This document shows, piece after piece, positions 6,642-15,398 of a DNA stretch of 29,847 nucleotides. Source of the stretch: Humisphaera sp. (GTDB lineage: Bacteria; Planctomycetota; Phycisphaerae; Tepidisphaerales; Tepidisphaeraceae); the NCBI GenBank assembly GCA_025351525.1, contig JANXVV010000550.1, forward strand, positions 1-29,847. The letters are read 5' to 3'. Both the position numbers and the translations under genes were made by a program. The first letter of the stretch is position 1; each line of letters opens with the position of its first letter. Below the pieces are notes generated by a model that had not been told where the DNA came from, searched no databases, and saw only the letters and a program-made list of their open reading frames with translations.

Positions 6642-7564
6642 AGGCAGATCCGCGGTTTTTAAAGCAGCCGAAATCATTTTGGGCGCATATCCGTTCCATT
6701 TCTGAACAAGTAGGTTACACCGTTCGCGGAATGGGAACGATTAAGATTCCGACATTGAACGAGCTTCTGATTGCATTGCGAAAATTGGATTTGGACGCGG
6801 ATCACGTTTCGCGTGACGATGAGACGCCGACGATGTTCGGAACTCAGTTGATGGATTACTTCCAATATCGCGCTGACGTCCTGAACCATCAGGTCGAAGC
6901 TTTGCTGATGGATTCGGTCGCAGCGGAACGATTGTTTAAATCGCTGTGCGCAAAGCACAGTCGCAAAGCGTCCTGCCTGCCGATGAATAAACAGAAGGGG
7001 AAGAAGCGAAAAAATGCGTTTCTGACCGGCATGGTAAACATCTTGATCGAAGCCAATTCGGCCGGGCATGACTGTGACTTTGACCCGCGCTCACTTACTA
7101 CCATCACCCGCGATGGTAAGCCGTTGCGGACGCTGGCCCGGAGGGTCGACGGTGCGTTTCCCGCTGTGGTAAATCCCATCGCAATCTGGGAAATAAAGGA
7201 ATATTATTACACCACGACATTCGGCAGCCGCGTCGCGGACGGTGTTTACGAAACGCTGCTTGATGGCATGGAGCTTGAAGAACTACAAGAGCATGAGGCG
7301 AAGTATGTCCAGCATCTTTTGATTGTGGACTCTCACTTTACATGGTGGAAGTGCGGCCGTTCATATCTTTGCCGCATCATTGATATGCTTCACATGGGCT
7401 ATGTGGATGAGGTGTTATTCGGCAGGGAAGTCATTGAGCGGCTACCGATCATCGTCAAAGAATGGGTTGCTGAGTTGCAAACGCGCAAGCCACCCAGCAA
7501 CCTTACAACGATTCCAGGAGCTGGGAACGAACCGAAGCCCGAAGGGCCTGTCGGTTCCTCGTAG
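6638..7564 (+). CDS. Putative Type II restriction endonuclease (PD-(D/E)XK-like)
   Basis: The 308-residue protein has no family I can name with certainty. It has a plausible nuclease core: RRVDGAFP, with D171, followed by IAIWEIKEYYYTTTFGSRVA, where E185 and K187 form the E-x-K of a PD-(D/E)XK site and sit on a predicted strand. A basic stretch, NKQKGKKRKNAF, lies near 117-127. It starts with GTG overlapping the controller's stop and lies across a shared regulatory region from a D12 methyltransferase, which strongly implies the partner endonuclease. The C-terminal 25 residues are rich in Pro and Gly and look unstructured. Its cut site would match the methyltransferase target. Confidence 0.75.
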   Translation: MKADPRFLKQPKSFWAHIRSISEQVGYTVRGMGTIKIPTLNELLIALRKLDLDADHVSRDDETPTMFGTQLMDYFQYRADVLNHQVEALLMDSVAAERLFKSLCAKHSRKASCLPMNKQKGKKRKNAFLTGMVNILIEANSAGHDCDFDPRSLTTITRDGKPLRTLARRVDGAFPAVVNPIAIWEIKEYYYTTTFGSRVADGVYETLLDGMELEELQEHEAKYVQHLLIVDSHFTWWKCGRSYLCRIIDMLHMGYVDEVLFGREVIERLPIIVKEWVAELQTRKPPSNLTTIPGAGNEPKPEGPVGSS

Positions 7565-7589
7565 CAAAATGGGGAAATGGCCAACCGGC

Positions 7590-7838
7590 TTACCTTTGAC
7601 CAGCTGCTGCACCGTTAGCCCCGAATGCCGCAGCGAGCGACCGGCCGAAATGAGTCATTTGAAAGACCGTCTCCAACTCAAGTTTTTCGAAGGAAGTCAG
7701 CCGGCCATCGGTATTCAGTTCCATAAGTCCGTGCATGCGGTCGGTCAGCTCAGACGAGAGCGACAGTATCCCTCCCACGGTGGATCGCGGTAGAATCACG
7801 GTCACTGGGTCATCAGCGGTAATCATCATCGTTCCCAT
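7590..7838 (-). CDS. Small hypothetical protein
   Basis: An 82-residue soluble protein that I do not recognise. It has a beta-like N-terminal half (VTVILPRSTVGGILSLSSEL) and a helical second half (LTSFEKLELETVFQMTHFGR). There is no signal peptide or cysteine. It follows the PQQ-propeller gene on the same strand with only 3 nt between stop and start, and GGAG in the end of that gene can serve as its ribosome site, so it is probably co-transcribed. An alternative start is the fifth codon region (MITADDP). It ends next to the right edge of the AT-richer R-M island. Confidence 0.55.
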   Translation of the reverse strand: MGTMMITADDPVTVILPRSTVGGILSLSSELTDRMHGLMELNTDGRLTSFEKLELETVFQMTHFGRSLAAAFGANGAAAGQR

Positions 7839-7841
7839 ATC

Positions 7842-9383
7842 TTACTTCTTCTCCGACACCGCATACAACTTATCCCGCGTCATCACATACAGCGTTCCGT
7901 TCGCAAACACCGGCGTACTGTACACCGGGCTGCCCATGTCATGTTCGGCAATCTTATTATCCATCTTCGAGACTTCAAAAATGCTGACCATGCCGTTCTC
8001 GCTGCCCTGATAGAGTTTGCCGTCGCAGATGAGCGGGGAACCCCAGACGGGGGATTCCAAGTCGTGGGTCCAGACGTGCTTGCCGGTTTCGGCATCAAGG
8101 CAGTGCAGGAAACCGCTGAAGTCGGGGACGAACAGCAGACCGGTCGCCGGGTCGATGGCGGCGGTGGCGATGGTGCGGTTCATGCGCTGATCGGTTTTCA
8201 GCTTGGAATTGTTTAATGTCTTCGCGTCGGTTTTGATCGCGGAGAAGTGCCAGATCACACCGCTGTTGGGATTGGGTTTGCCCTTGGGACGCTGGGCCAT
8301 GTTGACGGGAACCACCAGTTCCTCGCCGATTTTGGGTGGCGTGGCGTTTGGGTCGGCATCGATCTCAAAGCTGATGTCGCCTTCCTTGGTGATGTCGATG
8401 CACCAGAATTGGCCGGGGCCTTCACCGTGCTCGGGGTCTTGGCCGTTGGCGATATAGCAGCGGTTTTTGTAAATCACCGGGGTGGCGATGATCTCGTTGC
8501 GGGTCTGCGGATAGACGCTGTCTTTGGGGTTGCTGTCGAACCGCCAGATAATCTTTCCGGTGCGGGCATCGTAGGCGCGGATCCAACCATCGCCTTCGGG
8601 GGCGATGATCTGGGCTTTGCCGTTCACCACGGCTAACGCCGGACTGGCCCATTGGCCGTGGAGGACGTGATCGAGCGGGCTGTTGTCGCTCCACACTAAT
8701 TTACCGTCCGACTTTTTCAGGCAGACGATGGCCGGGGCGTTCGGGCTGACGACGTGCTTGTGGGTGTCGTCGACGCCGTTTCCGGTGATGATGTAAATGA
8801 GGTCTTCGTAGGGGAGGATGGCGCACGAAGTCATGTTGTGCGGGAAGACGCCGAACTCTTTCATCATATCGGTGGACCAAGCCTCTTTATAGGTCGGGTT
8901 GCCGGGGCTGACATCGAGGCAGACGACTTCGCAGCGGTTGGTGCAGTAGTAAAGCTTGCCGCCTTCGCAGAGGACCGTCGAGCAGAGCCCTTCGCCCGGC
9001 CAATCGTTCACGCGGCCGGTCGGCAGTTTGGCGCTGATACGCTGCCAGAGGAATTTGCCGTCCTTCTCATTGAATGCCATCAGCACACCGGCGTCCGCCT
9101 GAAACTTTTCATCTTTGTGGGCCTCGTTGTTGGTGCCGATGAAGACCATGCCGTTATTGATGATCGGGTTACCGTAGCTTTTCGAGCCGAGCTGCGCGAC
9201 CCATTTGATGTTGGTGCCTTTTTCGACATCCCATTCGGTGGGGATTGCCTTTTCGGGGTTGATCATGTTGCGGTCGGGGGTGCGGCCCCACATCGTCACG
9301 TCTTCGGCGTGCGTAGTCGGAAGAGAGAGGATCGCTAAACCGCAAGCGGTCAGAATATGAGATTTAAGATTTGAAATTTTCAT
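7842..9383 (-). CDS. Exported PQQ-like beta-propeller protein
   Basis: This 513-residue protein starts with a signal peptide (MKISNLKSHILTACGLAIL, cleavage probably after HAE or nearby) and then consists of repeated propeller blades. Blade hallmarks recur, such as GKLVWSD, TGKIIWRFD, TGLLFVPDFSGFLHCLDAET and GKHVWTHDL, each pairing a small-residue turn with an aromatic on the next strand. Such proteins resemble the PQQ-binding propeller of quinoprotein dehydrogenases and BamB. Planctomycetes carry many, usually without known enzyme activity. It probably acts in the periplasm. A second propeller gene lies upstream on the same strand, separated by a palindromic element. Whether it binds PQQ cannot be told; no clear dehydrogenase catalytic Asp or disulfide ring was identified. 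Confidence 0.85.
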   Translation of the reverse strand: MKISNLKSHILTACGLAILSLPTTHAEDVTMWGRTPDRNMINPEKAIPTEWDVEKGTNIKWVAQLGSKSYGNPIINNGMVFIGTNNEAHKDEKFQADAGVLMAFNEKDGKFLWQRISAKLPTGRVNDWPGEGLCSTVLCEGGKLYYCTNRCEVVCLDVSPGNPTYKEAWSTDMMKEFGVFPHNMTSCAILPYEDLIYIITGNGVDDTHKHVVSPNAPAIVCLKKSDGKLVWSDNSPLDHVLHGQWASPALAVVNGKAQIIAPEGDGWIRAYDARTGKIIWRFDSNPKDSVYPQTRNEIIATPVIYKNRCYIANGQDPEHGEGPGQFWCIDITKEGDISFEIDADPNATPPKIGEELVVPVNMAQRPKGKPNPNSGVIWHFSAIKTDAKTLNNSKLKTDQRMNRTIATAAIDPATGLLFVPDFSGFLHCLDAETGKHVWTHDLESPVWGSPLICDGKLYQGSENGMVSIFEVSKMDNKIAEHDMGSPVYSTPVFANGTLYVMTRDKLYAVSEKK

Positions 9384-9402
9384 TTGGAATCGAGTCCGTT
9401 AG

Positions 9403-9469
9403 GGTGGCATGGGCGTCTCGCCCGTGCATTTTTTGGGCCAAGAAGCACGGGCGAGACGCCCATGCCACC
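9403..9469. repeat. Palindromic element, family A, complete head-to-head pair
   Basis: GGTGGCATGGGCGTCTCGCC then CGTGC is followed by an 18-nt linker and by its inverted copy ending GCCCATGCCACC. Each half is itself a small hairpin (GGGC-GTCTC-GCCC or its complement). It fills the space between the two propeller genes and could attenuate read-through between them. Confidence 0.9.
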
Positions 9470-9488
9470 GGCTTTTCAATTTGCCGGA

Positions 9489-11843
9489 TTAGTTCGGGGT
9501 CACGAGGATGTTGTCGTAGAAAATCTCGTGGTCGTTGGAGAAGCCCCACAGGCCGGGGTTGCCGTGATGATTGGGATTGATGTCTTCCAGTTCAATCATC
9601 CACGCATCCGGTTCGGGCTTGTCGGCGGGCCAGGCTTTGCCCTGCAACTTCGCCTTGTCACCCACCTGCGAGACGGTCAGCTTCAGGCGATACCATTTGT
9701 CCCCCTGCCATTTGAAGGGGATCGATTTGCTGGTGTAATCCGGCATGGCGTACTGCCAGACGTGGATGTTCAGGGTCTGCGTGCTGCCCTGCAATTCCAG
9801 CACATAACGACTGTCGATCACGCCCGCATCGGGCATCTGGAAGACGTTGTCGGTGACGACGGTGGCCGTCACGCGAACGTCGGCCTGCACGGTATAATCG
9901 TGCATGTCGACCGAGCCGTAGTTCGTGCGGGCGCGCGCATACAATGCCTTGGGAGGCTTGGACAGCGGTGCGCCGGGCTTGTCGATCTGCTTCACGAGGC
10001 ACTTGTTGCCGTCCAATTCCGCAACGGCGAATTTGCCGCCCGCGCCGGTCCAGGTGAGTGGTGGTTTGTCGATGGGCGATTGCTCGAAATCAAATTTCCA
10101 CGGCAGAGTCGGCATGACGCGCACGCGGGCCTCGCCGGTCAACTCGCCCACTTTCGCCAGGATCGCCCCGCCCTGCACCGGTCCTACGGCGGCGGTGAAA
10201 TTGCCGTCGGCATCGACCGTCCCTTTCAAATTGCCGACGGGGGTGGGCTTGGCGGTTGGATCGGGAGCTTGGCCGGGCTTGGGAATCGCGGGCATCATCA
10301 GTTGACCGACCGACCAATCGGCTTTTCCTTCGGAGATAAAACGGCCTTTGGCGTTGAAGAGCTTGGCGGTGAATTTGGTCTTGTCACCGGGGTGGGTGAC
10401 GCGGTCTGCGGGAATGATTTGAACGATGGCGGCGGTTTTGCCGTCGGGTTCATTTGAAGCGGAAGCTTCAATCGTCGGATCGGGCAACGGATCGCTTTCG
10501 ACTTTCGCATCTTTCAAACCGATGCAGAAGGTTTGATTGGCACACTGTAGAAAGATGTGACCGTTGGCGATCGCGGGCGTGCCGTAGGTGGCATATTCGC
10601 GGCCCAGCTTTTCGGGCACTTCCACCTTGCTCAGAATATCCGCCTTCTTTTCACCGGGTTTCAAAAACGTGAACCGACCATTCGCTTCGGTGACGATCAG
10701 CTTCCCATCCGCGAACACCAGCGCCCCTTTGCCGATGCGGCCACAGTTTTTCTTCCACAGCGTTTTGCCGGTCTTCGCATCCAGACAATGGACGTAGGCG
10801 GAGTTGTCTTCGACATACAGTTTGCCGTCGTAGATCGTGCCGGAGGGGAAACCGGCTTCGATGCCATCGTGCTTCCAGAGCACTTCGGGTTTGCCGGTGG
10901 CGCATTCGAGGCAGATCACGCTGCCGAGCGTGGGGTTGTCGATGTTTTCCAGATCGAACATGGCGTAGACGCGTGTGCCGTCGACGATGACGGAGGAATT
11001 CAGCCCGCGCTTGGAGATGAATTTGCTCCAGACTTTTTTGCCGGTGCGGGTTTGGAAGGCGTGAACGCCGCCGTCACCGCCGCCGAAGATCACGAGACGC
11101 TCGCCGTTGATGACGGAGATGACGGGTGTGTTTTGCGGGGCATCGGTCGGGATGCCGCCGGTGGGGGCGCTCCAGTTCAATTCACCGGTGGCTTTATTGA
11201 GAGAGAAGATGCGGTGCTGCCCGCGTGCGTTTTCACCCCACCCGAAGCTGACACCGGCGATAAAGACTTGGTCTTCATCGATGGCCGGGGAAGGTGTACG
11301 GCCACCGAAGGTCGAGATCATCCCGAATTCTTCCGTCATCTGCCGTTGCCAGATCACATGCCCATCGGTACCGTCCAGACACAGAAAACCACAGTTGCAT
11401 CCGAAAAAATAGACGCGCCCGGTGGCCGGATCACCGACGGGGTTGGACCACCCAATGCGATGGAACGGCACATCGGTCTGCGTCATGTTCTCCGAGTGCT
11501 GCCAGAGCTTTTTGCCGGTGGCGGCATCGACGCACACATAAGACTCCTGAGTCATCGGCCCCGGCTTGACGGTGTCGCCCGATTCCCCGCCGGCGGCCAC
11601 TTCGCCGCTACGGCTGATGGTGTAGACCTTCCCGTTCATTACGATCGGGCTCGACATCCCGCCGATCTCATTCTTCCAAATCAGATTTTCACCTTCGGGG
11701 GACCACGTGTCGGGAAGATTTTTCTCGCGACTCACCCCGTTCTGTTCAGGGCCGCGCCAGCGATACCAGTCCCCCGCGTGGGAAGTGGTGGCGGGAAGGG
11801 TTGTGGAAAGTGCTAAGAGCAAGGCGGCTAATCGTGGCTTCAT
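9489..11843 (-). CDS. Exported PQQ-like propeller protein with C-terminal beta-sandwich
   Basis: The start used is the ATG at 11843 (MKPRLAALLLALSTTLPA), which has GAGA about 7 nt upstream; the ATG 15 bases earlier lacks a ribosome site. After the signal peptide comes the planctomycete propeller opening GDWYRWRGPEQNGVSREKNL, then blades to about residue 440, with recurring motifs such as ATGKKLWQHSENM and TGKKVWSKFI. Residues from about 455 to 570 look like an Ig-like or linker region rich in Pro and Lys. From about 575 a concanavalin-like sandwich follows (DYTVQADVRVTATVV, KWYRLKLTVSQVGDKAKLQG, GFSNDHEIFYDNILVTPN), similar to LamG or DUF1080-type domains that bind sugars. Together this suggests a periplasmic or surface protein with a carbohydrate-binding end. 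The substrate is unknown. Confidence 0.85.
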   Translation of the reverse strand: MKPRLAALLLALSTTLPATTSHAGDWYRWRGPEQNGVSREKNLPDTWSPEGENLIWKNEIGGMSSPIVMNGKVYTISRSGEVAAGGESGDTVKPGPMTQESYVCVDAATGKKLWQHSENMTQTDVPFHRIGWSNPVGDPATGRVYFFGCNCGFLCLDGTDGHVIWQRQMTEEFGMISTFGGRTPSPAIDEDQVFIAGVSFGWGENARGQHRIFSLNKATGELNWSAPTGGIPTDAPQNTPVISVINGERLVIFGGGDGGVHAFQTRTGKKVWSKFISKRGLNSSVIVDGTRVYAMFDLENIDNPTLGSVICLECATGKPEVLWKHDGIEAGFPSGTIYDGKLYVEDNSAYVHCLDAKTGKTLWKKNCGRIGKGALVFADGKLIVTEANGRFTFLKPGEKKADILSKVEVPEKLGREYATYGTPAIANGHIFLQCANQTFCIGLKDAKVESDPLPDPTIEASASNEPDGKTAAIVQIIPADRVTHPGDKTKFTAKLFNAKGRFISEGKADWSVGQLMMPAIPKPGQAPDPTAKPTPVGNLKGTVDADGNFTAAVGPVQGGAILAKVGELTGEARVRVMPTLPWKFDFEQSPIDKPPLTWTGAGGKFAVAELDGNKCLVKQIDKPGAPLSKPPKALYARARTNYGSVDMHDYTVQADVRVTATVVTDNVFQMPDAGVIDSRYVLELQGSTQTLNIHVWQYAMPDYTSKSIPFKWQGDKWYRLKLTVSQVGDKAKLQGKAWPADKPEPDAWMIELEDINPNHHGNPGLWGFSNDHEIFYDNILVTPN

Positions 11844-11888
11844 AGGGTTCTCGTTCATTTCAATTTATTCGTTCGGGCAAAAAAGATT

Positions 11889-12057
11889 GCCCGCGAAGGG
11901 ACACGAAGGAAGACACGAAGAAGGAATTCGCAAAAAATAATACGGTGTAAGTTGTCATCCTTCGGAGTACTCTGGATGACATTTCGCGTTCCCAGCATCG
12001 ATCCTGATTTTTCCCGAATTCATTCCTTCGTATTCTTCTTCATGTCCCTTCGTGGGC
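11889..12057. repeat. Nested inverted repeat with CACGAAGGA-type arms
   Basis: The outer left arm, GCCCGCGAAGGGACACGAAG and onward to about 11935, is mirrored by the right arm ending CATGTCCCTTCGTGGGC (to 12057), with moderate divergence. Near the centre, GTCATCC at 11954-11960 pairs with GGATGAC at 11974-11980. The element lies between the 5' end of the propeller gene and the 3' end of the PaaK-like gene. Confidence 0.7.
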
Positions 12058-12072
12058 GAATTTCTCCTCTTC

Positions 12073-13368
12073 TCAAACCGTCTTTTTCACAAACCGTTTC
12101 GCCTTCATTTCAAACCGGGGAAGGCTTCCGCAGGCGACCAGTTGCACTTCAGCTTTAAAGGACAGAGTCACCTGCAAGGCCTTGCTCACCCGATCCGCCA
12201 AACCTTGGCCGTCGATCACAGTCGGCAACGGTTCCAGCTTCAACTTGACCTGCGCCAAGGCACCGTTTTGAATCACTTCGATGCCGAATTCCGCCACTTC
12301 ATCGAAACGGCGGATGACCGCTTCAACCGCTGCGGGGAAAACATTATTGCCGCGGACGATGAACATGTCATCCATGCGCCCGAGAATCCCACCGAGCATT
12401 CTCGCCGACCATCGGCCACAGACGCACCGCTCCCGCGTCACCCGCACCTGGTCGCCCGTGCGATACCGAATCACCGGTGAACCATGCCGACCGAGATTGG
12501 TGATAATCAGTTCACCGGCTTCACCTTCGCCCACGGGTTTGTTGTCCGGGTCGAGCACTTCGGCGATGCACTCCGTTTCAGTCAGGTGAACGTCGGCGGT
12601 GTTTTCGAGGCATTCAAACCCCAGCGGACCGACCTCGGTCATGCCGGTGTGATCGAATACGCGGGCGTTCCAGGCGGATTCGATGCGCTGCCGGGTGGCG
12701 GGAATATGGCCGCCCGGTTCACCGGCGACGATGAATGCGCGCACGGCGGAGTGGGCGATATCGACCCCTTCGGCGGCGGCCACCTCGGCCATGCGGACGG
12801 CATACGTTGGGGTGCAGCAGATGACCGTCACCTGGTTTTCGAGAATCATTTTCAGCCGGGCCGTCGTGGCCATCCCACCGGCGGGAATGACAAAAAGGCC
12901 CAAGGCGGCGGCGGCCTCGAAGGCACCCCAGAATCCGACGAACGGGCCGAATGAAAAAGGGAACGCCAGCTTGTCCTGCGGCCCGATGCCGGCGGCAGAA
13001 AAAATAATTCCCCAGCAGCGCTTCCACCAGTTCCAACTCTCGGCGGTGTCGAGCCATCGCAGCGGGCGACCACCGCTGCCGGACGTCTGATGCAATCGGC
13101 AATATCGATCGGCTGGGAAGCTAAGGTTCGATCCGTAGGGCGGATGGTCAAGCTGATCCTGTTCCAATTCGGCCCGGGTGGTGAAGGGCAGTGCGGACAT
13201 CGGATCGCGCAAGGGATCGAAGCGAACCCCTTCCAGCTTATGGCGGTAAAATGAATTCGTGGGCAGAACTTTTTCCAGCAACCCCGCCAGCTTGCGGCGT
13301 TGCAATTGCGCAATCGCCGGGCGGTCGAGCGATTCTTCTTCGGGGATGTAACACGATGAGAGAGTCAT
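12073..13368 (-). CDS. Phenylacetate-CoA ligase (PaaK)-like AMP-binding enzyme
   Basis: The 431-residue protein is a PaaK-type member of the ANL superfamily, which makes acyl-CoA from an aryl or related acid through acyl-AMP. The ATP loop is QTSGSGGRPLRW at residues 94-105. It is followed by DHTGMTEVGPLGFEC, YRTGDQVRV, and the family's late motif GILGRMDDMFIVRGNNVFP; the C-terminal ACT-like domain is present. The ATG at 13368 was chosen because the ATG at 13395 lies inside a palindromic element. No Paa degradation genes are nearby. The neighbour is an exporter on the opposite strand. The acid activated is therefore unknown, and a role in making an exported acid-derived product is a speculation. 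Confidence 0.82.
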   Translation of the reverse strand: MTLSSCYIPEEESLDRPAIAQLQRRKLAGLLEKVLPTNSFYRHKLEGVRFDPLRDPMSALPFTTRAELEQDQLDHPPYGSNLSFPADRYCRLHQTSGSGGRPLRWLDTAESWNWWKRCWGIIFSAAGIGPQDKLAFPFSFGPFVGFWGAFEAAAALGLFVIPAGGMATTARLKMILENQVTVICCTPTYAVRMAEVAAAEGVDIAHSAVRAFIVAGEPGGHIPATRQRIESAWNARVFDHTGMTEVGPLGFECLENTADVHLTETECIAEVLDPDNKPVGEGEAGELIITNLGRHGSPVIRYRTGDQVRVTRERCVCGRWSARMLGGILGRMDDMFIVRGNNVFPAAVEAVIRRFDEVAEFGIEVIQNGALAQVKLKLEPLPTVIDGQGLADRVSKALQVTLSFKAEVQLVACGSLPRFEMKAKRFVKKTV

Positions 13369-13387
13369 GCAGGTTATGAAATTCCGC

Positions 13388-13450
13388 CGTAGCATGGGCT
13401 ACCAGCCCATGTTTTAAAAAAGAATACATGGGCGGGTAGCCCATGCTACG
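13388..13450. repeat. Palindromic element, family C, complete pair
   Basis: CGTAGCATGGGCTACCAGCC begins the left arm and GGGTAGCCCATGCTACG ends the right arm, around an A-rich linker. The mini-hairpin is GGGC-TACCA-GCCC. It sits between the divergently transcribed PaaK-like and MFS genes and so within their promoter region. Confidence 0.9.
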
Positions 13451-13532
13451 ATGATAAAGTTATATCCGTTACCGCCTGTCCGTCCATAAAGTTGTTCAAA
13501 CAACCATCAATTTACCGTATGATCGAAATCCT

Positions 13533-15365
13533 ATGAGTTCCACGACTTCCCTCACCGCTTCCGAAACCCCGGCCAAGCCGCCCGTCCTCTCCTACGCAAC
13601 CCCATCGCCCAAGCCTTCGGATTGGAGTCCACTTCGCAATCCGATCTTCCGCGCCATGTGGATTGCCTCGGCGGTGTCGTACATCGGTTACGAAATCCGC
13701 AACTACGCCGCGCCGTTGCTCATGCTCGATTTCAAGAAGTCGTTCGGTGTTTCCGACGGCATGGCGGCGTACACCTTCACCGCTTCCACACTGCCGATCC
13801 CGCTGCTTGTCCTTCTTGCGGGGGCACTCGCGGATGTCGTGGATCGGCGAAAACTCCTCATCGTCACCCACCTCTGGATGATGGGAGCGGCGGGCGCGCT
13901 CGGGCTCCTGACGATCTTCCATCTGATGACGCCCTGGCTCATGCTGGCATTTTTGTTTATCATCGGAGCCGGTTATGCGATGGCCAACCCCGCGTTTCTG
14001 GCGGTGCTGCCGGAGCTGGTCGAACCCACCGAGCTGCGATCGGCGATGGCTTTGAACAGTGTGAACATGAACATCGCCCGCGTGCTCGGGCCGGCCATCG
14101 GGGGATTGATCGTCTTCCTCGTCGGCAAAAGTTGGGCGGGCAAAGGCGCTGCTTTTCTAGCGACGGCAATCTCGGTGCTGGGGGTGGTCTGGGTGTTAGC
14201 GCGATGGAAACCCGTCGAGCGAAAAAAACCGGCTCATCCGGAATCGATCTGGAGCGCGGTGCGTGCCGGGGTTCGCTACACGCGGTTCTCGCCGAGGATG
14301 CAGGTCATTCTGGCTCGCATGTTTCTTTTTCTTTTTTTCGCCGGCATCCTTCCGGTGTTTTCCGCGATCATCTGTAAACGCGTCCTCTTAAAAGGGGACG
14401 GCGGCGCGGCGCTGTTGATGGCATCGCTGGGCGTGGGGGCCATCGTCGGCGTCTATCTGATGCAGAGGTTACAACGGCGATTCGGCGCGGAGGAAACCGT
14501 CGCCGTCTGCACGATCGTTTACGGCTTGGCGCAACTCGGCGTCGCACTGACACCATCCATTTATTTAGGATGCCTCGCCATGTTCATCGCGGGATTTAGC
14601 TGGGTCATCGTCCCGACGAATTTCAACATCGCCACGCAACTGGCGGTGCCCGCGTGGATCAAGGGTCGGGCGATGGGAATGTATGTGCTTGTGCTGTGGG
14701 GCTCGATGTCCGCCGGGTCTGCCGTCTTCGGCAAACTGGCGAATATGTATGGGCCCCGCGCGGCTTTGGCGTATGCGGCGATGGGAGTGCTGGGCGGGTC
14801 GGTTGCGATTTTCTGGTTGCGATTGGTTCCTAAAAAGGTCCAGGATGTTAGCCCTGCCAAGCGAGAGTTGGCGACGGAGATGGCTCAACCGGTCAGCAGT
14901 GGCAGTGAACCGGTGTGGGTATCTGTGGATTACCGGATCGAACCGAATCGGCACGAGCATTTTAGAAGTCTGATGCGCGAAGCCCGGCAGCAGCGATTGC
15001 GAAACGGTGCCGACACCTGGGAACTTCGCCATGAAAAAAAAGAGGGGGTGTTCACCGAACACTATTCGTTCCCCTCCTGGTCGGCACGGCTGAGGCATCA
15101 CGAGCGAACGACCAAAGCCGATGCCGTGTTACACGATGAGATGACCGCCCTGCATGCCGATGAATCCGGGCCGACTCTTCGCCATTCCAAAACCTCGCCG
15201 TTTGAATCGACGCAGGCCTGCTGCCCGTGGTTGGATTCGGTCGCGTCCGGGGTGAGCCGGGGATTGATCCAATATTTCGAGCGGATGGATCGCGCGAAAG
15301 AGCGGGATTCATTCCGATTCCAACCCCGTCCGATCGTGAAAATTTTACCGCTTCGAAAGAAGTGA
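13533..15365 (+). CDS. MFS_3-type exporter with fused soluble C-terminal domain
   Basis: Residues from about 35 to 440 form about 12 membrane segments of a major facilitator like enterobactin exporter EntS. Seen: RNPIFRAMWIASAVSYIG at the start of helix 1, the loop GALADVVDRRKLLI carrying the D-R-x-x-R/K motif A, and NSVNMNIARVLGPAIGG in the helix 5 area. From about residue 460 a soluble ferredoxin-like domain follows (VWVSVDYRIEPNRHEHF, then WELRHEKKEGVFTEHYSF, then RLRHHERTTKADAVL). This matches the transmembrane secretion effector family, in which the same domain is fused to the transporter. It probably exports a small molecule. No substrate can be assigned; the PaaK-like gene next to it, divergent, is the only hint. 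Confidence 0.88.
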   Translation: MSSTTSLTASETPAKPPVLSYATPSPKPSDWSPLRNPIFRAMWIASAVSYIGYEIRNYAAPLLMLDFKKSFGVSDGMAAYTFTASTLPIPLLVLLAGALADVVDRRKLLIVTHLWMMGAAGALGLLTIFHLMTPWLMLAFLFIIGAGYAMANPAFLAVLPELVEPTELRSAMALNSVNMNIARVLGPAIGGLIVFLVGKSWAGKGAAFLATAISVLGVVWVLARWKPVERKKPAHPESIWSAVRAGVRYTRFSPRMQVILARMFLFLFFAGILPVFSAIICKRVLLKGDGGAALLMASLGVGAIVGVYLMQRLQRRFGAEETVAVCTIVYGLAQLGVALTPSIYLGCLAMFIAGFSWVIVPTNFNIATQLAVPAWIKGRAMGMYVLVLWGSMSAGSAVFGKLANMYGPRAALAYAAMGVLGGSVAIFWLRLVPKKVQDVSPAKRELATEMAQPVSSGSEPVWVSVDYRIEPNRHEHFRSLMREARQQRLRNGADTWELRHEKKEGVFTEHYSFPSWSARLRHHERTTKADAVLHDEMTALHADESGPTLRHSKTSPFESTQACCPWLDSVASGVSRGLIQYFERMDRAKERDSFRFQPRPIVKILPLRKK

Positions 15366-15398
15366 ACGGCAGCGGGGGTTCATTTAAAAAAACGGATG

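Noticed and set aside
5438..7564. Restriction-modification genes as part of an integrated element with attachment sites
   Set aside because: No integrase, transposase, tRNA overlap or flanking direct repeats were found. Only the base composition hints at transfer.
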